Made by a program: the position numbers and the translations under genes. This document shows positions 26,471 to 34,200 of a stretch of 64,000 bases of DNA, piece after piece. Numbering within the stretch: position 1 is the stretch's first letter; each line of letters opens with the position of its first letter. The notes under the pieces are model-generated. The model was not told the origin of the DNA. It did not search any database and saw only the letters and a list, made by a program, of their open reading frames with translations. Origin of the DNA: Minwuia thermotolerans (GTDB lineage: Bacteria > Pseudomonadota > Alphaproteobacteria > Minwuiales > Minwuiaceae); contig NZ_PIGG01000064.1 in the NCBI RefSeq assembly GCF_002924445.1, forward strand, positions 62,001 through 126,000. Direction: 5' to 3'.

Positions 26471-26509
26471 GTGGGGGCGCGGCCGGCGGCTTCGCGAGCC
26501 GCCCCCCAC
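26471..26509. terminator. Two-part hairpin between convergent genes
   Basis: An inner 7-bp stem (GGCGGCT at 26485-26491 with AGCCGCC at 26497-26503, loop TCGCG) sits within an outer GTGGGG/CCCCAC pairing (26471-26476 with 26504-26509). It lies in the 56-base gap between the convergent SIMPL and ligase genes and could end transcription in both directions, although T-tracts are absent. Confidence 0.5.
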
Positions 26510-26519
26510 AGCGAGCCCG

Positions 26520-28193
26520 TCAACTGAGCTGCTGGCGCAGCTTGTACTTCAGGATCTTGCCGCCGACGGTGGTCGGGAACTCCTTGACCGGGACAATCCG
26601 TTTCGGCGTCTCGAAGCCGGCGAGCCGCTCACGGCAGAACGCGATTACCGCCTTCTCGTCCATGTCCTGGCCGTCGGCCACGATGACGCAGGCCGTGACG
26701 GCCTCGCCCCAGCGGTCGTCGGGCAGGCCGATCACGGCCGCGCGTTCGATCGCCGGATGCTGCTGCAGCACCGATTCGACGCGGATCGAGGAGACGTTCT
26801 CGCCGCCGGACTTCACGATGTCCTTGTAGCGGTCGACCATGATCCGCAGTTCGTCGGTCTCGTCGAATGCGAAGCTGTCGCCGGAGCGGAACCAGCCGAA
26901 CTTCAGCGATTCCCGGGTGGCTTCCTCGTCCTTGTAGTAGCCCGAGAAGATGGCCGGTGAGCGGTAGACCGCTTCGCCCGCCACGCCCGGCTGACCGCGC
27001 AGATCGTTGCCTTCCTCGTCCATGATCGTGGAGGCCAGAACCGGCGACGGCAGGCCCACGTGATTGACGGCTGGCGCGTTGCGCATGAAGACGTCCAGGT
27101 GCCGGTCGATGAAGAAACGGTGGCAGGGCACGCATTCCGTCTGGCCGATGATCTCGAAGAACGAGGCGTTGGGTGCGCACAGCTTGCGGAATGCGGCGAG
27201 AGATCCCGGCGCAAGGGGCGCCCAGCCGTAGTACATCACCGTCAGCGAGGAGAGGTCGTAGGACTTCGGGTTCTCATGGCAGGCCCGGATGAGATCCTCG
27301 ACGAATTGCGGCGAGCCGCCGAACAGGCAGGTAATCCGTTCCCTGGTGATTGCGCTCGCCATGTTGTGGCCCTCAGGCTTGCGGCCCATGACCACGGTGC
27401 CGCCGCAGACCAGCGGCGCGAAGATGCAGATCTGGTCGCCGATGTGATAGGTCATCGGCGTGAAGACGCCCTGGCGCAGGTCGGATTCGTGCGCCAGACC
27501 GCGGGTGATCGGCAGCGCGTAGCTGTAGGCGGCCATGTAGGTGTAGGTGTGGGAAATCATCACCGCCTTGGGCGCCGCCGTGGTCCCGGAGGTGAACAGG
27601 ATCTGCCAGATGTCGTCGCCGTGGATCCGGACGTCCGGCTCCTCGGCGGTCTGCTTCTCGATGAACTGATCGAAGTTCGGGACGTCCCCGTCCTCCGGGC
27701 CGCCGACCAGCATGACCGGCTTCACGCCGGCAGCATCGAAGGCGCCGGAGAGTTTCTCCCAGAGGGTGGCGTCGGCGATGGCGCACGCCGCGCCGACCCG
27801 TCCCAGCGCGTCGGTGATCACGTCGGGCGCCATCATGGCGTTGACCGGTGCGGCGACCATGCCTGCCTTGCCGATCGCCACCTTGGACAACCAGGCCTCA
27901 TTGGAGTTGTCGCAGAGCAGGGCGACGACCGTGCCGCGCTTCAGGTTCAGCGACAGCAGGCCGTTGGAGATCCTGTTCATCAGGTCGTTCGCCTGACGGT
28001 AGCTGAGGCGCGCATGCGCCGGATTGATGGTCGCGTCCAGCGTGGCGATGAGGGCGGTCTTGTCCGGCTCGTTCCAGGTGAAGCGCTCCAGGACGTCACC
28101 TACCGAGACGCGGTTCCAGCGCTGATCGTTGCGGCGGTTGTGGAAGTTCTCGACATCGATTTCCAGGGATTTCAAAGGGTTCATCGGATTCAT
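26520..28193 (-). CDS. Second AMP-forming acyl-CoA synthetase
   Basis: A 557-residue ANL-superfamily ligase, distinct from the one at 23965. Motifs are ILFTSGTTAAPKAVMISH, EIIGQTECVPCH in the acyl-binding region, WFRSGDSFAFDETDELRIMVDRYKDIVKSGGENVSS, and C-terminal PTTVGGKILKYKLRQQ with the catalytic lysine. A GTG at 28223 opens the frame, but a strong AAGGAGG lies 11 bases before the ATG at 28193, which I take as the start. It is the third gene of a leftward run MaoC-CitE-ligase and likely works with them on the same CoA ester. Confidence 0.88.
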   Translation of the reverse strand: MNPMNPLKSLEIDVENFHNRRNDQRWNRVSVGDVLERFTWNEPDKTALIATLDATINPAHARLSYRQANDLMNRISNGLLSLNLKRGTVVALLCDNSNEAWLSKVAIGKAGMVAAPVNAMMAPDVITDALGRVGAACAIADATLWEKLSGAFDAAGVKPVMLVGGPEDGDVPNFDQFIEKQTAEEPDVRIHGDDIWQILFTSGTTAAPKAVMISHTYTYMAAYSYALPITRGLAHESDLRQGVFTPMTYHIGDQICIFAPLVCGGTVVMGRKPEGHNMASAITRERITCLFGGSPQFVEDLIRACHENPKSYDLSSLTVMYYGWAPLAPGSLAAFRKLCAPNASFFEIIGQTECVPCHRFFIDRHLDVFMRNAPAVNHVGLPSPVLASTIMDEEGNDLRGQPGVAGEAVYRSPAIFSGYYKDEEATRESLKFGWFRSGDSFAFDETDELRIMVDRYKDIVKSGGENVSSIRVESVLQQHPAIERAAVIGLPDDRWGEAVTACVIVADGQDMDEKAVIAFCRERLAGFETPKRIVPVKEFPTTVGGKILKYKLRQQLS

Positions 28194-28260
28194 CGGGGCC
28201 AGTGCCTCCTTGGTCTGCGCCACTTGCCGGCATCATCTGAGGCCAGCGTGCGGCGTTGGT

Positions 28261-29154
28261 TCAGCGGTTGCTGTAGGCGTCGTGCAGGGCGAGAACCTGC
28301 TGCGCCTGCTTCAGGTGCGGGATGTCCAGCATCTTGCCGTCGAGACCGACCGTCCCGGCATCCGGTTGCGCCGCGAAGGCGTCCACCACGCGGCGGGCGA
28401 AGTCGACGTCCTCGGTATCGGGCGTGAAGCTCTCGTTGATCGGCGCGACCTGGGCGGGATGGATGGCCATGCGGCCGGTAAAGCCCTCGCGCTGGGCCTC
28501 CCGGGAGGAGCGGCGCAGCGCCTCCTCGTCGCGGAAATCGGTAGCGACCGTCTCCAGCGCCTGCACACCTGCCGCCTTCGCGGCCAGCAGGCAGAGCGAA
28601 CGGATGGTGCGGTAGGTCAGCGCCCAGCGACCGTCCGGCGCCATATTCGTGGTGGCGCCGATGGCCGTCGAGATATCCTCCGCGCCCCAGGTCAGACCCA
28701 GCAGGCGGGTGAGACCCGCGTCGGCGAAGTCGCCCAGCGTGAAGGGTGCCCGCGCCGTCTCGGTGGCCACCGGAATGATCCGGATGGAACCGCGTTCGGT
28801 GCCGTCCCGGGCCTCCAGCGCGTCCAGGTAGTGGCCAAGCTGGCGGACATCCGCCGGGCCGTTGGTCTTGGGCGCGATGATGCCGTCCGGCCTGCCCTTC
28901 ACGATGGCCGCAAGGTCGTCGAGCACGAACTCCGTGTCCAGCGGGTTGATGCGGACCCAGAGTTCCGGGCCTTCCGGCCGGCGCTGGGCCAGCATTTCCA
29001 GCACGGTGTCCCGCGCGCCCGGCTTCTTCGCGGGCGAGACCGAGTCCTCCAGGTCCAGGATCAGCGCGTCGGCGCCGATATCCATCGCCTTGGCGAACTT
29101 CTTCTCGCTGTCGCCGGGGACGAACAGCATGGAGCGGAGCGGCGCCTCCGTCAT
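28261..29154 (-). CDS. HpcH/HpaI-family CoA-ester lyase (CitE type)
   Basis: A 297-residue CitE-like aldol lyase: MLFVPGDSEKKFAKAMDIGADALILDLEDSV at the N-terminus, WVRINPLDTE (CoA/substrate arginine), PVATETARAPFTLGD and LTWGAEDISTAIGA with the metal-binding acidic residues, and TGRMAIHPAQVAPINE near the end. Relatives cleave malyl-, methylmalyl- or citramalyl-CoA to acetyl-CoA plus a keto acid. Its start overlaps the MaoC stop by ATGA. The MaoC-plus-CitE order matches hydratase-then-lyase chemistry, as in the itaconate pathway (itaconyl-CoA hydratase, citramalyl-CoA lyase); which substrate applies is inference. Confidence 0.87.
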   Translation of the reverse strand: MTEAPLRSMLFVPGDSEKKFAKAMDIGADALILDLEDSVSPAKKPGARDTVLEMLAQRRPEGPELWVRINPLDTEFVLDDLAAIVKGRPDGIIAPKTNGPADVRQLGHYLDALEARDGTERGSIRIIPVATETARAPFTLGDFADAGLTRLLGLTWGAEDISTAIGATTNMAPDGRWALTYRTIRSLCLLAAKAAGVQALETVATDFRDEEALRRSSREAQREGFTGRMAIHPAQVAPINESFTPDTEDVDFARRVVDAFAAQPDAGTVGLDGKMLDIPHLKQAQQVLALHDAYSNR

Positions 29155-29606
29155 GACGGCTTCTTCAGCATCATGCCGGCGCGCTTGCAGTGGGCGACCA
29201 GGGTGCCGTCCTGCTTGTAGGCGCGGTGCAGGAAGGTGACGATGCCGCGGTCGTCCTTGGACTTGCTCTCGCGCATGTCCACGATCTCGGTTTCGACACG
29301 GATGGTGTCACCGTGAAACAGCGGTGCGGGAAAGCGCACTTCGTCCCAGCCGAGATTGGCCGCGGTCGTCCCCAGCGTCGTGTCGCCCACCGAGATGCCC
29401 ACCATCAGCGCCAGCGTGAAGCCGGAATTGACGATGCGCTGACCGTATTCCGTGTGCTCCCGGCAATACTCTTCGTCGAGATGCAGCAGCGCCGGATTGT
29501 GCGTGATCGCCGTGAACCAGACATTGTCCGTTTCGGTGATCGTGCGGCGGATCGGGTGCTGGAACACCATCCCGATCTCGAACTCGTCGTACCAGAGTCC
29601 AGCCAT
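29151..29606 (-). CDS. MaoC-family hydratase linked to CitE lyase
   Basis: A 151-residue single-hotdog MaoC-type dehydratase: TITETDNVWFTAITHNPALLHLDEEYCREHTEYGQRIVNSGFTLALMVG shows the N-x4-H-x-D active-site pattern of mesaconyl- or itaconyl-CoA hydratase relatives. It would add water to an unsaturated acyl-CoA before cleavage by the adjacent CitE lyase, with which it overlaps by 4 bases. It begins the leftward operon. The substrate remains open: C4 or C5 branched dicarboxyl-CoA is most consistent with the neighbours. Confidence 0.85.
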   Translation of the reverse strand: MAGLWYDEFEIGMVFQHPIRRTITETDNVWFTAITHNPALLHLDEEYCREHTEYGQRIVNSGFTLALMVGISVGDTTLGTTAANLGWDEVRFPAPLFHGDTIRVETEIVDMRESKSKDDRGIVTFLHRAYKQDGTLVAHCKRAGMMLKKPS

Positions 29607-29694
29607 CGTCTCCTACCTCCCCAGATCAAGACGCGATTTCAGATGGGAAGGAAAACAAGCACAAACTCCGGCGCAACGCCAGCCGATCCGGCGC

Positions 29695-30585
29695 TCATCC
29701 CACCAGATGGGTGTTGAAAAAGGCGATGGTGCGCCGCCACGCCAGCTCGGCGGCCGCCGGATCGTAACGGGGCGTGGTGTCGTTATGGAAGCCGTGGTTC
29801 ACGTCCGGATAGAAGTGGACCGAGAATTCCTTGCCGTGCTCGATCAGCGCTGCCTCGTAGGCGGACCAGCCCGCGTTGATGCGTTCGTCCAGACCGGCGT
29901 AGTGGATCATCAGCGGCGCCTCGATCGCCGGCACGTCCCCGGCGGCCGCCTGGCGGCCATAGAAGGGGACGGAAGCGCCGAGCCCTGGATAGGCCACGGC
30001 CAGCGCGTTGCAGACCCCGCCGCCATAGCAGAAGCCGACGGCGCCCACGCGGCCGGTCGCGTCCGGATGGCCGGCCAGGAATTCGTAGGCGGCGAAGAAG
30101 TCCTCCATCAGTTTCGCCGCGTCCAGTGTGCGCTGCATCTCCCGGCCCTCGTCGTCATTGCCCGGATAGCCGCCGAGCGGCGAGAGCCCGTCCGGGCCGA
30201 GGGCCAGGAAGCCGGCCTTCGCCGTCCGCCGCACCACGTCCTGGATGTAGGGGTTCAGGCCCCGGTTCTCGTGCACCACCAGCACCGCAGGCAGCTTTCC
30301 GGCCGCCTCCGCCGGCCGCGCGGCATAGGCGCGGATCGTGCCGTGGCCTTCCGGCGATGGGTACTCGATCCATTCGGTGACGATGACGGGATCGTCCGCT
30401 GCGACCTGTTGCGCCAGGGCGTAGTCCGGCTTGAGACTTTCCAGCATGGCCACGGCGGCGGCGCCGGTGACGGCGTACTTCGCCGCGGCGTCGATGAAGC
30501 CGCGCCGGCTGAGCTCGCCATGCACGTAGCCGTCATAGAGTTCCAGGATACGCTGGTCGAAATCGCGGGCGCGCTTGCGTTGCAT
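29695..30585 (-). CDS. Tat-type exported dienelactone hydrolase
   Basis: A 296-residue alpha/beta-hydrolase of the dienelactone hydrolase family. The Cys-Asp-His triad is visible in VGFCYGGGVC, GLDERIN and VNHGFHNDTTPRY. The N-terminus carries a twin-arginine-like leader (ELSRRGFIDAAAKYAVTGAAAVAML...YALA), so the enzyme is probably folded before export. Such exported DLH homologues occur widely with uncertain substrates. The ATG at 30585 has GGAGG 6 bases upstream. It stands alone; a palindromic element lies 27 bases before the start. Confidence 0.85.
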   Translation of the reverse strand: MQRKRARDFDQRILELYDGYVHGELSRRGFIDAAAKYAVTGAAAVAMLESLKPDYALAQQVAADDPVIVTEWIEYPSPEGHGTIRAYAARPAEAAGKLPAVLVVHENRGLNPYIQDVVRRTAKAGFLALGPDGLSPLGGYPGNDDEGREMQRTLDAAKLMEDFFAAYEFLAGHPDATGRVGAVGFCYGGGVCNALAVAYPGLGASVPFYGRQAAAGDVPAIEAPLMIHYAGLDERINAGWSAYEAALIEHGKEFSVHFYPDVNHGFHNDTTPRYDPAAAELAWRRTIAFFNTHLVG

Positions 30586-30611
30586 GGCTGGCCTCCGGTC
30601 CTGCGGGTTAT

Positions 30612-30630
30612 GGTTTACCTTAGGTTAACC
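30612..30630. promoter_or_regulatory. Palindromic GGTTTACC/GGTTAACC element
   Basis: GGTTTACC (30612-30619) and GGTTAACC (30623-30630) are near-palindromes 11 bases apart centre to centre. Together they form the dyad TTTACCT-T-AGGTTAA with one mismatch. It is in the promoter region of the dienelactone hydrolase gene, with DUF6152 divergent about 110 bases away. An operator is likely; the regulator is unknown. Confidence 0.4.
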
Positions 30631-30737
30631 ACGAGGGCGTCGGGCTGGCGTTCACATTCGCGCGCGGCGCGTTGCCGGGCGGGCGCTTGCCGCCCACCTT
30701 CAGGCGGAGCGTTCCGTCGGAGCAATGGAGATCGATC

Positions 30738-31106
30738 ATGAAACGGATTCTCGCCGCCGCCGTCCTGGCGCTCGGCCTCTTCTGGCAGACCGGGGCCGCG
30801 ATCGCCCATCATGGCTGGGCCTGGACGACGGGCGGCAACATCGATCTGACCGGCGTGATCACCGAGGCCGAGCTTGGCAACCCGCACGGCGTGCTCACGG
30901 TCGAGGTCGACGGCGAGACCTGGACGCTGGAAGTCGGCCAGCCCTGGCGCAACGAACGCGCCGGCGTGAGGGACGGCGATCTGGCGCCGGGCGTCGAGAT
31001 CCGCGCCATTGGCGAACCGGCGGCCGACAAGTCGGAGAAGTTGATGAAGGTGGAGCGCTTCTGGCTCGGGGACCGGGAGTATGTCCTCTACCAGGGCCGC
31101 GACTGA
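30738..31106 (+). CDS. Exported DUF6152-type protein
   Basis: A 122-residue protein with a signal peptide (MKRILAAAVLALGLFWQTGAAIA) and a mature start HHGWAWTTGGNIDLTGVITEAELGNPHGVLTVEVDGETW, the pattern of DUF6152. The paired histidines right after cleavage could bind metal, but this is not shown. The function is unknown. The ATG at 30738 has GGAG 7 bases upstream; a frame from 30672 is open but lacks family support. The next gene, 6 bases downstream, encodes a membrane protein, so the two probably act together in the envelope. Confidence 0.75.
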   Translation: MKRILAAAVLALGLFWQTGAAIAHHGWAWTTGGNIDLTGVITEAELGNPHGVLTVEVDGETWTLEVGQPWRNERAGVRDGDLAPGVEIRAIGEPAADKSEKLMKVERFWLGDREYVLYQGRD

Positions 31107-31112
31107 CCGCGC

Positions 31113-31583
31113 GTGGAGGCGGCGCTCCAGGCGCTCGAGGGCGCCGGCTTCGCGCAGTACTTCCGGTCGGCGCGCTGGGGCTACGCGGCGCTGAACGCAG
31201 GCCACATCCTCGGCTTCGCACTGCTGGTGGGCGCGATTGTGCCGCTCGACCTGCGCCTGCTCGGATTCTGGCGGTCCGTCGAGCGCGCTTCGCTGGTCCG
31301 CGTGCTGGTTCCCGCCGCCGCGGCAGGACTGGCCCTGGCTGTCGTCGCCGGCTTCCTGCTCCTTTCCGTCCGGGCGGGCGAGTATGCCGGCCTGGCCGTT
31401 TTCCGCGTCAAGCTTGCGCTGATCCTGGCCGGCGTCATCGCGGCGCTGCTCGCCCATCTCCGCCACGGCTTTCTCCTGCAGGATGCGTCCGAGGCGACGC
31501 TCCGCCGTCATGCGCTGCTGTCGTTGGTCTGCTGGCTGGGCGCTCTGATCTGCGGGCGGCTGATCGCCTTCATGGGCGACTGA
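31113..31583 (+). CDS. Four-helix membrane protein downstream of DUF6152
   Basis: A 156-residue protein starting at GTG 31113 with about four hydrophobic segments (AALNAGHILGFALLVGAIVPLDL; VLVPAAAAGLALAVVAGFLLL; VKLALILAGVIAALLAHL; ALLSLVCWLGALICGRLIAF). A single GH within helix 1 and H in helix 3 could ligate haem, but no family is confidently recognised. It is tightly linked to the DUF6152 gene and ends about 75 bases before the carboxymuconolactone decarboxylase-like gene. Confidence 0.65.
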   Translation: MEAALQALEGAGFAQYFRSARWGYAALNAGHILGFALLVGAIVPLDLRLLGFWRSVERASLVRVLVPAAAAGLALAVVAGFLLLSVRAGEYAGLAVFRVKLALILAGVIAALLAHLRHGFLLQDASEATLRRHALLSLVCWLGALICGRLIAFMGD

Positions 31584-31659
31584 ACTCCGACTGGCTGGAC
31601 GCGGGCCCGTGCGCCTGTTCCAATCGGCGGCGCAGATCGCAAGGGGGAGGGCAGACGAC

Positions 31660-32226
31660 ATGCGTCTCGACAGGCCGCGGATCGAACCGCTGAAGGACGA
31701 GGAATTCACCGAGGAGCACAAGGACGCTCTCGGTTATTTCCTGAAACAGGGCTGGGTGCTGAACATCTTCCGTACGCTGGTGCGCGCGCCGCGGGCCTTC
31801 AAGCGCTTCAATGTCTGGGGCGGCTATGTCCTGTCGGAGCGCAACGACCTGCCGCCCAGGGCGCGCGAACTGATCATCCTGCGCACCGGCTGGCTCTGCA
31901 AGGCGGGCTATGAATGGGGCCAGCATGTCGAGATCGGCCGCGACTGCGGTCTGACCGACGCTGAGATCGAACGCATCAAGCAGGGGCCCGACGCGCGGGA
32001 ATGGACGCCGCTGGAGCGGGCGCTGCTGCAGGCCACCGACGAACTGGTCACCGACCACTTCATCACCGACGCGACGTGGCAGGCGCTGTCCGGACTGACC
32101 GAGAAGCAGCGCATGGACGTGGTCTTCACCGTCGGCCAGTACACCCAGGTCTCCATGATCCTCAACAGCTTCGGGATCCAGCTCGACGCGGGCATGGAAC
32201 TGGATCCGGACCTGAGGAAGCGATGA
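31660..32226 (+). CDS. Carboxymuconolactone decarboxylase-like (AhpD fold) protein
   Basis: A 188-residue all-helical protein of the CMD family: FNVWGGYVLSERNDLPPRARELIILRTGWLCKAGYEWGQHVEIGRDCGLTDAEI. There is a single cysteine at the site where AhpD has a CxxC pair, so peroxidase-partner activity is unlikely. Members act as decarboxylases or remain unassigned. The ATG at 31660 has an excellent AAGGGGGAGG 9 bases upstream. It overlaps the SDR gene by ATGA; CMD and SDR genes often occur together in catabolic operons. Confidence 0.83.
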   Translation: MRLDRPRIEPLKDEEFTEEHKDALGYFLKQGWVLNIFRTLVRAPRAFKRFNVWGGYVLSERNDLPPRARELIILRTGWLCKAGYEWGQHVEIGRDCGLTDAEIERIKQGPDAREWTPLERALLQATDELVTDHFITDATWQALSGLTEKQRMDVVFTVGQYTQVSMILNSFGIQLDAGMELDPDLRKR

Positions 32227-33032
32227 GCGTCGCCGGCCGTCTGGAGGGCCGGACGGCAATCGTCGTCGGCGCCGGGCAGACGCCGGGCGAGACCATCGGC
32301 AATGGCCGCGCCATCGCCGTCCTGTTCGCCCGCGCCGGCGCCGAGGTGCTCTGTGCCGACCTCCACCTTGACCGGGCCGAGGAGACCGCGGCGCAGATTC
32401 GCGAAGAAGGCGGCAAGGCAGCGGCGGCCACCGTCGACGTGCGCGACCGCCAGTCCTGCGCGGCGTTGATCGCGGACGCGGCGGCGCGCTGGGAGAGGAT
32501 CGACATTCTGGTCAACAATGTGGGCATCGGCGGCGGTGGCGACGCCCCGGCCCACCGCGCCGATCCGGAGGCGCTTGACCGCATCATCGACGTCAATCTG
32601 AAGGGCGCATGGCGGGCCATTGCCGCGGTCGTGCCGGCGATGCGGGAGAAGGGCGGCGGCGCCATCGTCAATATCTCCTCGCTGGCCGCCCGGGCCGGCG
32701 GGAACATGGTCGCCTACGAGATGTCGAAGGCCGGCCTCGACCGGCTGACCGCCCATGTCGCGCTTTCCAACGCGAAATACGGCATACGCTGCAACGCCGT
32801 GGCGCCCGGCCTGATGGACACGCCCATGGCGATCGTGGGAACGGCGGCGGCGCTGGGCATCCCGGCCGAGGAGGTGCGCCGGGCCCGGAATGCCCGCGTG
32901 CCGCTCGGCGGGCGCATGGGCACGGCCTGGGACACCGCCCATGCGGTGTTGTTCCTGGCTTCCGACCAGGCGCGCTTTGTCACCGGTGCGGTGCTGCCGG
33001 TCGACGGCGGCGGGGGGCTGCGCGCCACCTGA
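32223..33032 (+). CDS. Short-chain dehydrogenase/reductase
   Basis: A 269-residue classical SDR. Cofactor loop TAIVVGAGQTPGETIGNGRAIA, NNVG core (ILVNNVGIGGGG), catalytic Ser in VNISSLAARAG and YxxxK as YEMSKAG, then CNAVAPGLMDTPM and the C-terminal VTGAVLPVDGGGGL. The glycine loop carries an inserted segment (PGETIGN) longer than the usual TGxxxGxG. Acidic CADLH after strand 2 favours NAD+ over NADP+. It is coupled to the CMD-like gene by a 4-base overlap. The substrate is not predictable. Confidence 0.87.
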   Translation: MSVAGRLEGRTAIVVGAGQTPGETIGNGRAIAVLFARAGAEVLCADLHLDRAEETAAQIREEGGKAAAATVDVRDRQSCAALIADAAARWERIDILVNNVGIGGGGDAPAHRADPEALDRIIDVNLKGAWRAIAAVVPAMREKGGGAIVNISSLAARAGGNMVAYEMSKAGLDRLTAHVALSNAKYGIRCNAVAPGLMDTPMAIVGTAAALGIPAEEVRRARNARVPLGGRMGTAWDTAHAVLFLASDQARFVTGAVLPVDGGGGLRAT

Positions 33033-33046
33033 GGCCGGAACGGAAA

Positions 33047-33076
33047 GGGCCCCGCCGGGCGAACCCGGCGAGGCCC
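33047..33076. terminator. Bidirectional-type hairpin between SDR and hsp20
   Basis: GGGCCCCGCCGGG (33047-33059) pairs with CCCGGCGAGGCCC (33064-33076) with one mismatch around a CGAA loop. Read leftward, the stem is followed by TTTCC, so it serves the hsp20 transcript best; it may also stop the convergent SDR transcript. Confidence 0.7.
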
Positions 33077-33102
33077 AGTGTCCTGACCCGATCAGGTGGC
33101 GG

Positions 33103-33561
33103 TTACGCCGCCTGCGGGAGGCTCTTCTGCTTGCCGCCGTTGATCTCGATCTGCCGGGGCTTCTCGGCCTCCGGGATCTCGTTGACCAGATCGATGTGCA
33201 GCAGGCCGTTCTCCATCTTGGCGCCGGTCACCCTGACGGTGTCGGCCAGATGGAAGCGACGGGTGAAGGCACGGCGGGCGATGCCGCGATAGAGGAACGA
33301 GGTCTGCTCGCTCTCCTCCTGGCGTTCCTCCACCTTGCCGCTGACGGTCAGCGTGCGGCCTTCCTGGGTAATGTCGATATCGTCTTCGTCATAGCCGGCC
33401 ACGGCCAGGCTGATGCGGTAGTCGTCGTCGCCGGACTTCACAATGTCATAGGCCGGGAAGGCCGGACCTTCGTTGGAATTGAAGGCGACGTCGAACAGCC
33501 GGTCGAACCGGTCGAAGCCGACGGAATTGCGGAAAAGGGGGGTAAGATCAAAGGTGCGCAT
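33103..33561 (-). CDS. Small heat-shock protein Hsp20 (IbpA class)
   Basis: A 152-residue alpha-crystallin-type chaperone that holds unfolding proteins. It begins MRTFDLTPLFRNSVGFDRF, the usual class-A start in alphaproteobacteria, and carries the alpha-crystallin core (YDIVKSGDDDYRISLAVAGYDEDDI...LTVSGKVEE...LYRGIARRAFTRRFHLADTVRVTGAKMENGLLHIDL) and a C-terminal IEI-type tail. A frame to 33597 exists, but the ATG at 33561 has GGAGG 8 bases upstream and fits the family. It is controlled by an RpoH-like promoter and a ROSE-like thermometer in the leader. Confidence 0.93.
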   Translation of the reverse strand: MRTFDLTPLFRNSVGFDRFDRLFDVAFNSNEGPAFPAYDIVKSGDDDYRISLAVAGYDEDDIDITQEGRTLTVSGKVEERQEESEQTSFLYRGIARRAFTRRFHLADTVRVTGAKMENGLLHIDLVNEIPEAEKPRQIEINGGKQKSLPQAA

Positions 33562-33696
33562 ATCACATCCTCCATTCGAAGCAATGCGTCTCAGCACGAC
33601 ACCCCGGCTCTCGGGGTGACCAGTCTGTCCACCGGCCCGGATGCTCCGGCGCCGGCAGGGTTCGGGAAGGATTCCCGTGGCGGGACATCGCTTCCG
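33562..33696 (-). promoter_or_regulatory. ROSE-like RNA thermometer in the hsp20 leader
   Basis: The last leader stem pairs CATTGCT (33586-33580) with AGGATG (33571-33566) of the Shine-Dalgarno region: C-G, A-U, U-A, U-G, a bulged G, C-G, U-A. This UUGCU-to-AGGA pairing with one bulged G is the diagnostic ROSE arrangement. A stable hairpin (CACCCCG, loop AGAGC, CGGGGTG; 33600-33618) lies just upstream, and the 5' part holds further palindromes such as CGCTTCCGGAAGCG. Leader length (about 135 bases from the predicted start of transcription) is suitable. Heat should open the stem and allow translation. Confidence 0.8.
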
Positions 33697-33702
33697 GAAG
33701 CG

Positions 33703-33731
33703 GATATGTGGTGGCTTCGCCGGGGTTCAAG
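33703..33731 (-). promoter_or_regulatory. RpoH (sigma-32) type promoter for hsp20
   Basis: On the minus strand, CTTGAAC (33731-33725) and CCACATATC (33711-33703) are separated by 13 bases, close to the sigma-32 pattern CTTGAAA-N13-CCCCATNTA. It lies just downstream of the rpmE terminator and upstream of the ROSE-like leader, so it is the natural hsp20 promoter. Confidence 0.7.
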
Positions 33732-33745
33732 AGGTTTGGGCGCAC

Positions 33746-33775
33746 AAAAAAACCCGCCGGTGCGGACCGGCGGGC
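33746..33775 (-). terminator. Intrinsic terminator of rpmE
   Basis: A 9-bp perfect stem (CCCGCCGGT/ACCGGCGGG, loop of four bases) is followed on the minus strand by seven T residues (33752-33746). It lies about 40 bases after the rpmE stop. Confidence 0.93.
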
Positions 33776-33815
33776 TTCTCTCGCAACCCCTTGGCAGGGC
33801 TGAATGATTTGAAGG

Positions 33816-34037
33816 CTACTTGATGCCGAAATTGGCGTAGCGGGCGCGGAACTTGGCGACCTGGCCCTTGTCGAGGACGCGCTGCTGACCGCCGGTCCAG
33901 GCGGCATGGCTGGAGGGATCGATCTCCAGCACCATGGTGTCGCCCTCGCTGCCCCAGGTGGAGCGGGTCTTGTAGGTCTCGCCGTTGGTCAGCTGGACCG
34001 TGATCTCGTGGTAGTCGGGATGGATATCGGGCTTCAT
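33816..34037 (-). CDS. rpmE: 50S ribosomal protein L31
   Basis: A 73-residue protein matching L31: [67 protein letters not shown]. It lacks the CxxC zinc pairs of the zinc-binding form, which is normal for alphaproteobacterial L31. It is a single-gene unit with its own intrinsic terminator and lies divergent from tRNA-Leu. Confidence 0.95.
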   Translation of the reverse strand: MKPDIHPDYHEITVQLTNGETYKTRSTWGSEGDTMVLEIDPSSHAAWTGGQQRVLDKGQVAKFRARYANFGIK

Positions 34038-34161
34038 CGCTGGGCCTCGGTTTCTCTGCCGCCGCAGCGGCGCGGCGCATGCTCGGTTGTTCGGGAGCGG
34101 GGCTTATAGCGAAGCCGCGGCAACGGAGCAAGTGGGCAATGTCCTCGCCGTTCGCTCTCCC

Positions 34162-34189
34162 TTGAAGGGCGCGGTCTGTTCGCTATGAT
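34162..34189 (+). promoter_or_regulatory. Sigma-70-type promoter for tRNA-Leu
   Basis: TTGAAG (34162-34167) and TATGAT (34184-34189) are 16 bases apart and end 11 bases before the tRNA 5' end. Both hexamers are close to consensus for a stable-RNA promoter. Confidence 0.65.
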
Positions 34190-34200
34190 CCGCCGGCCCT

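Noticed and set aside
33816-34037. L31 without zinc-binding cysteines as a zinc-starvation (Zur-controlled) paralogue
   Set aside because: Cysteine-free L31 is the normal form in many alphaproteobacteria, and I see no Zur box upstream.
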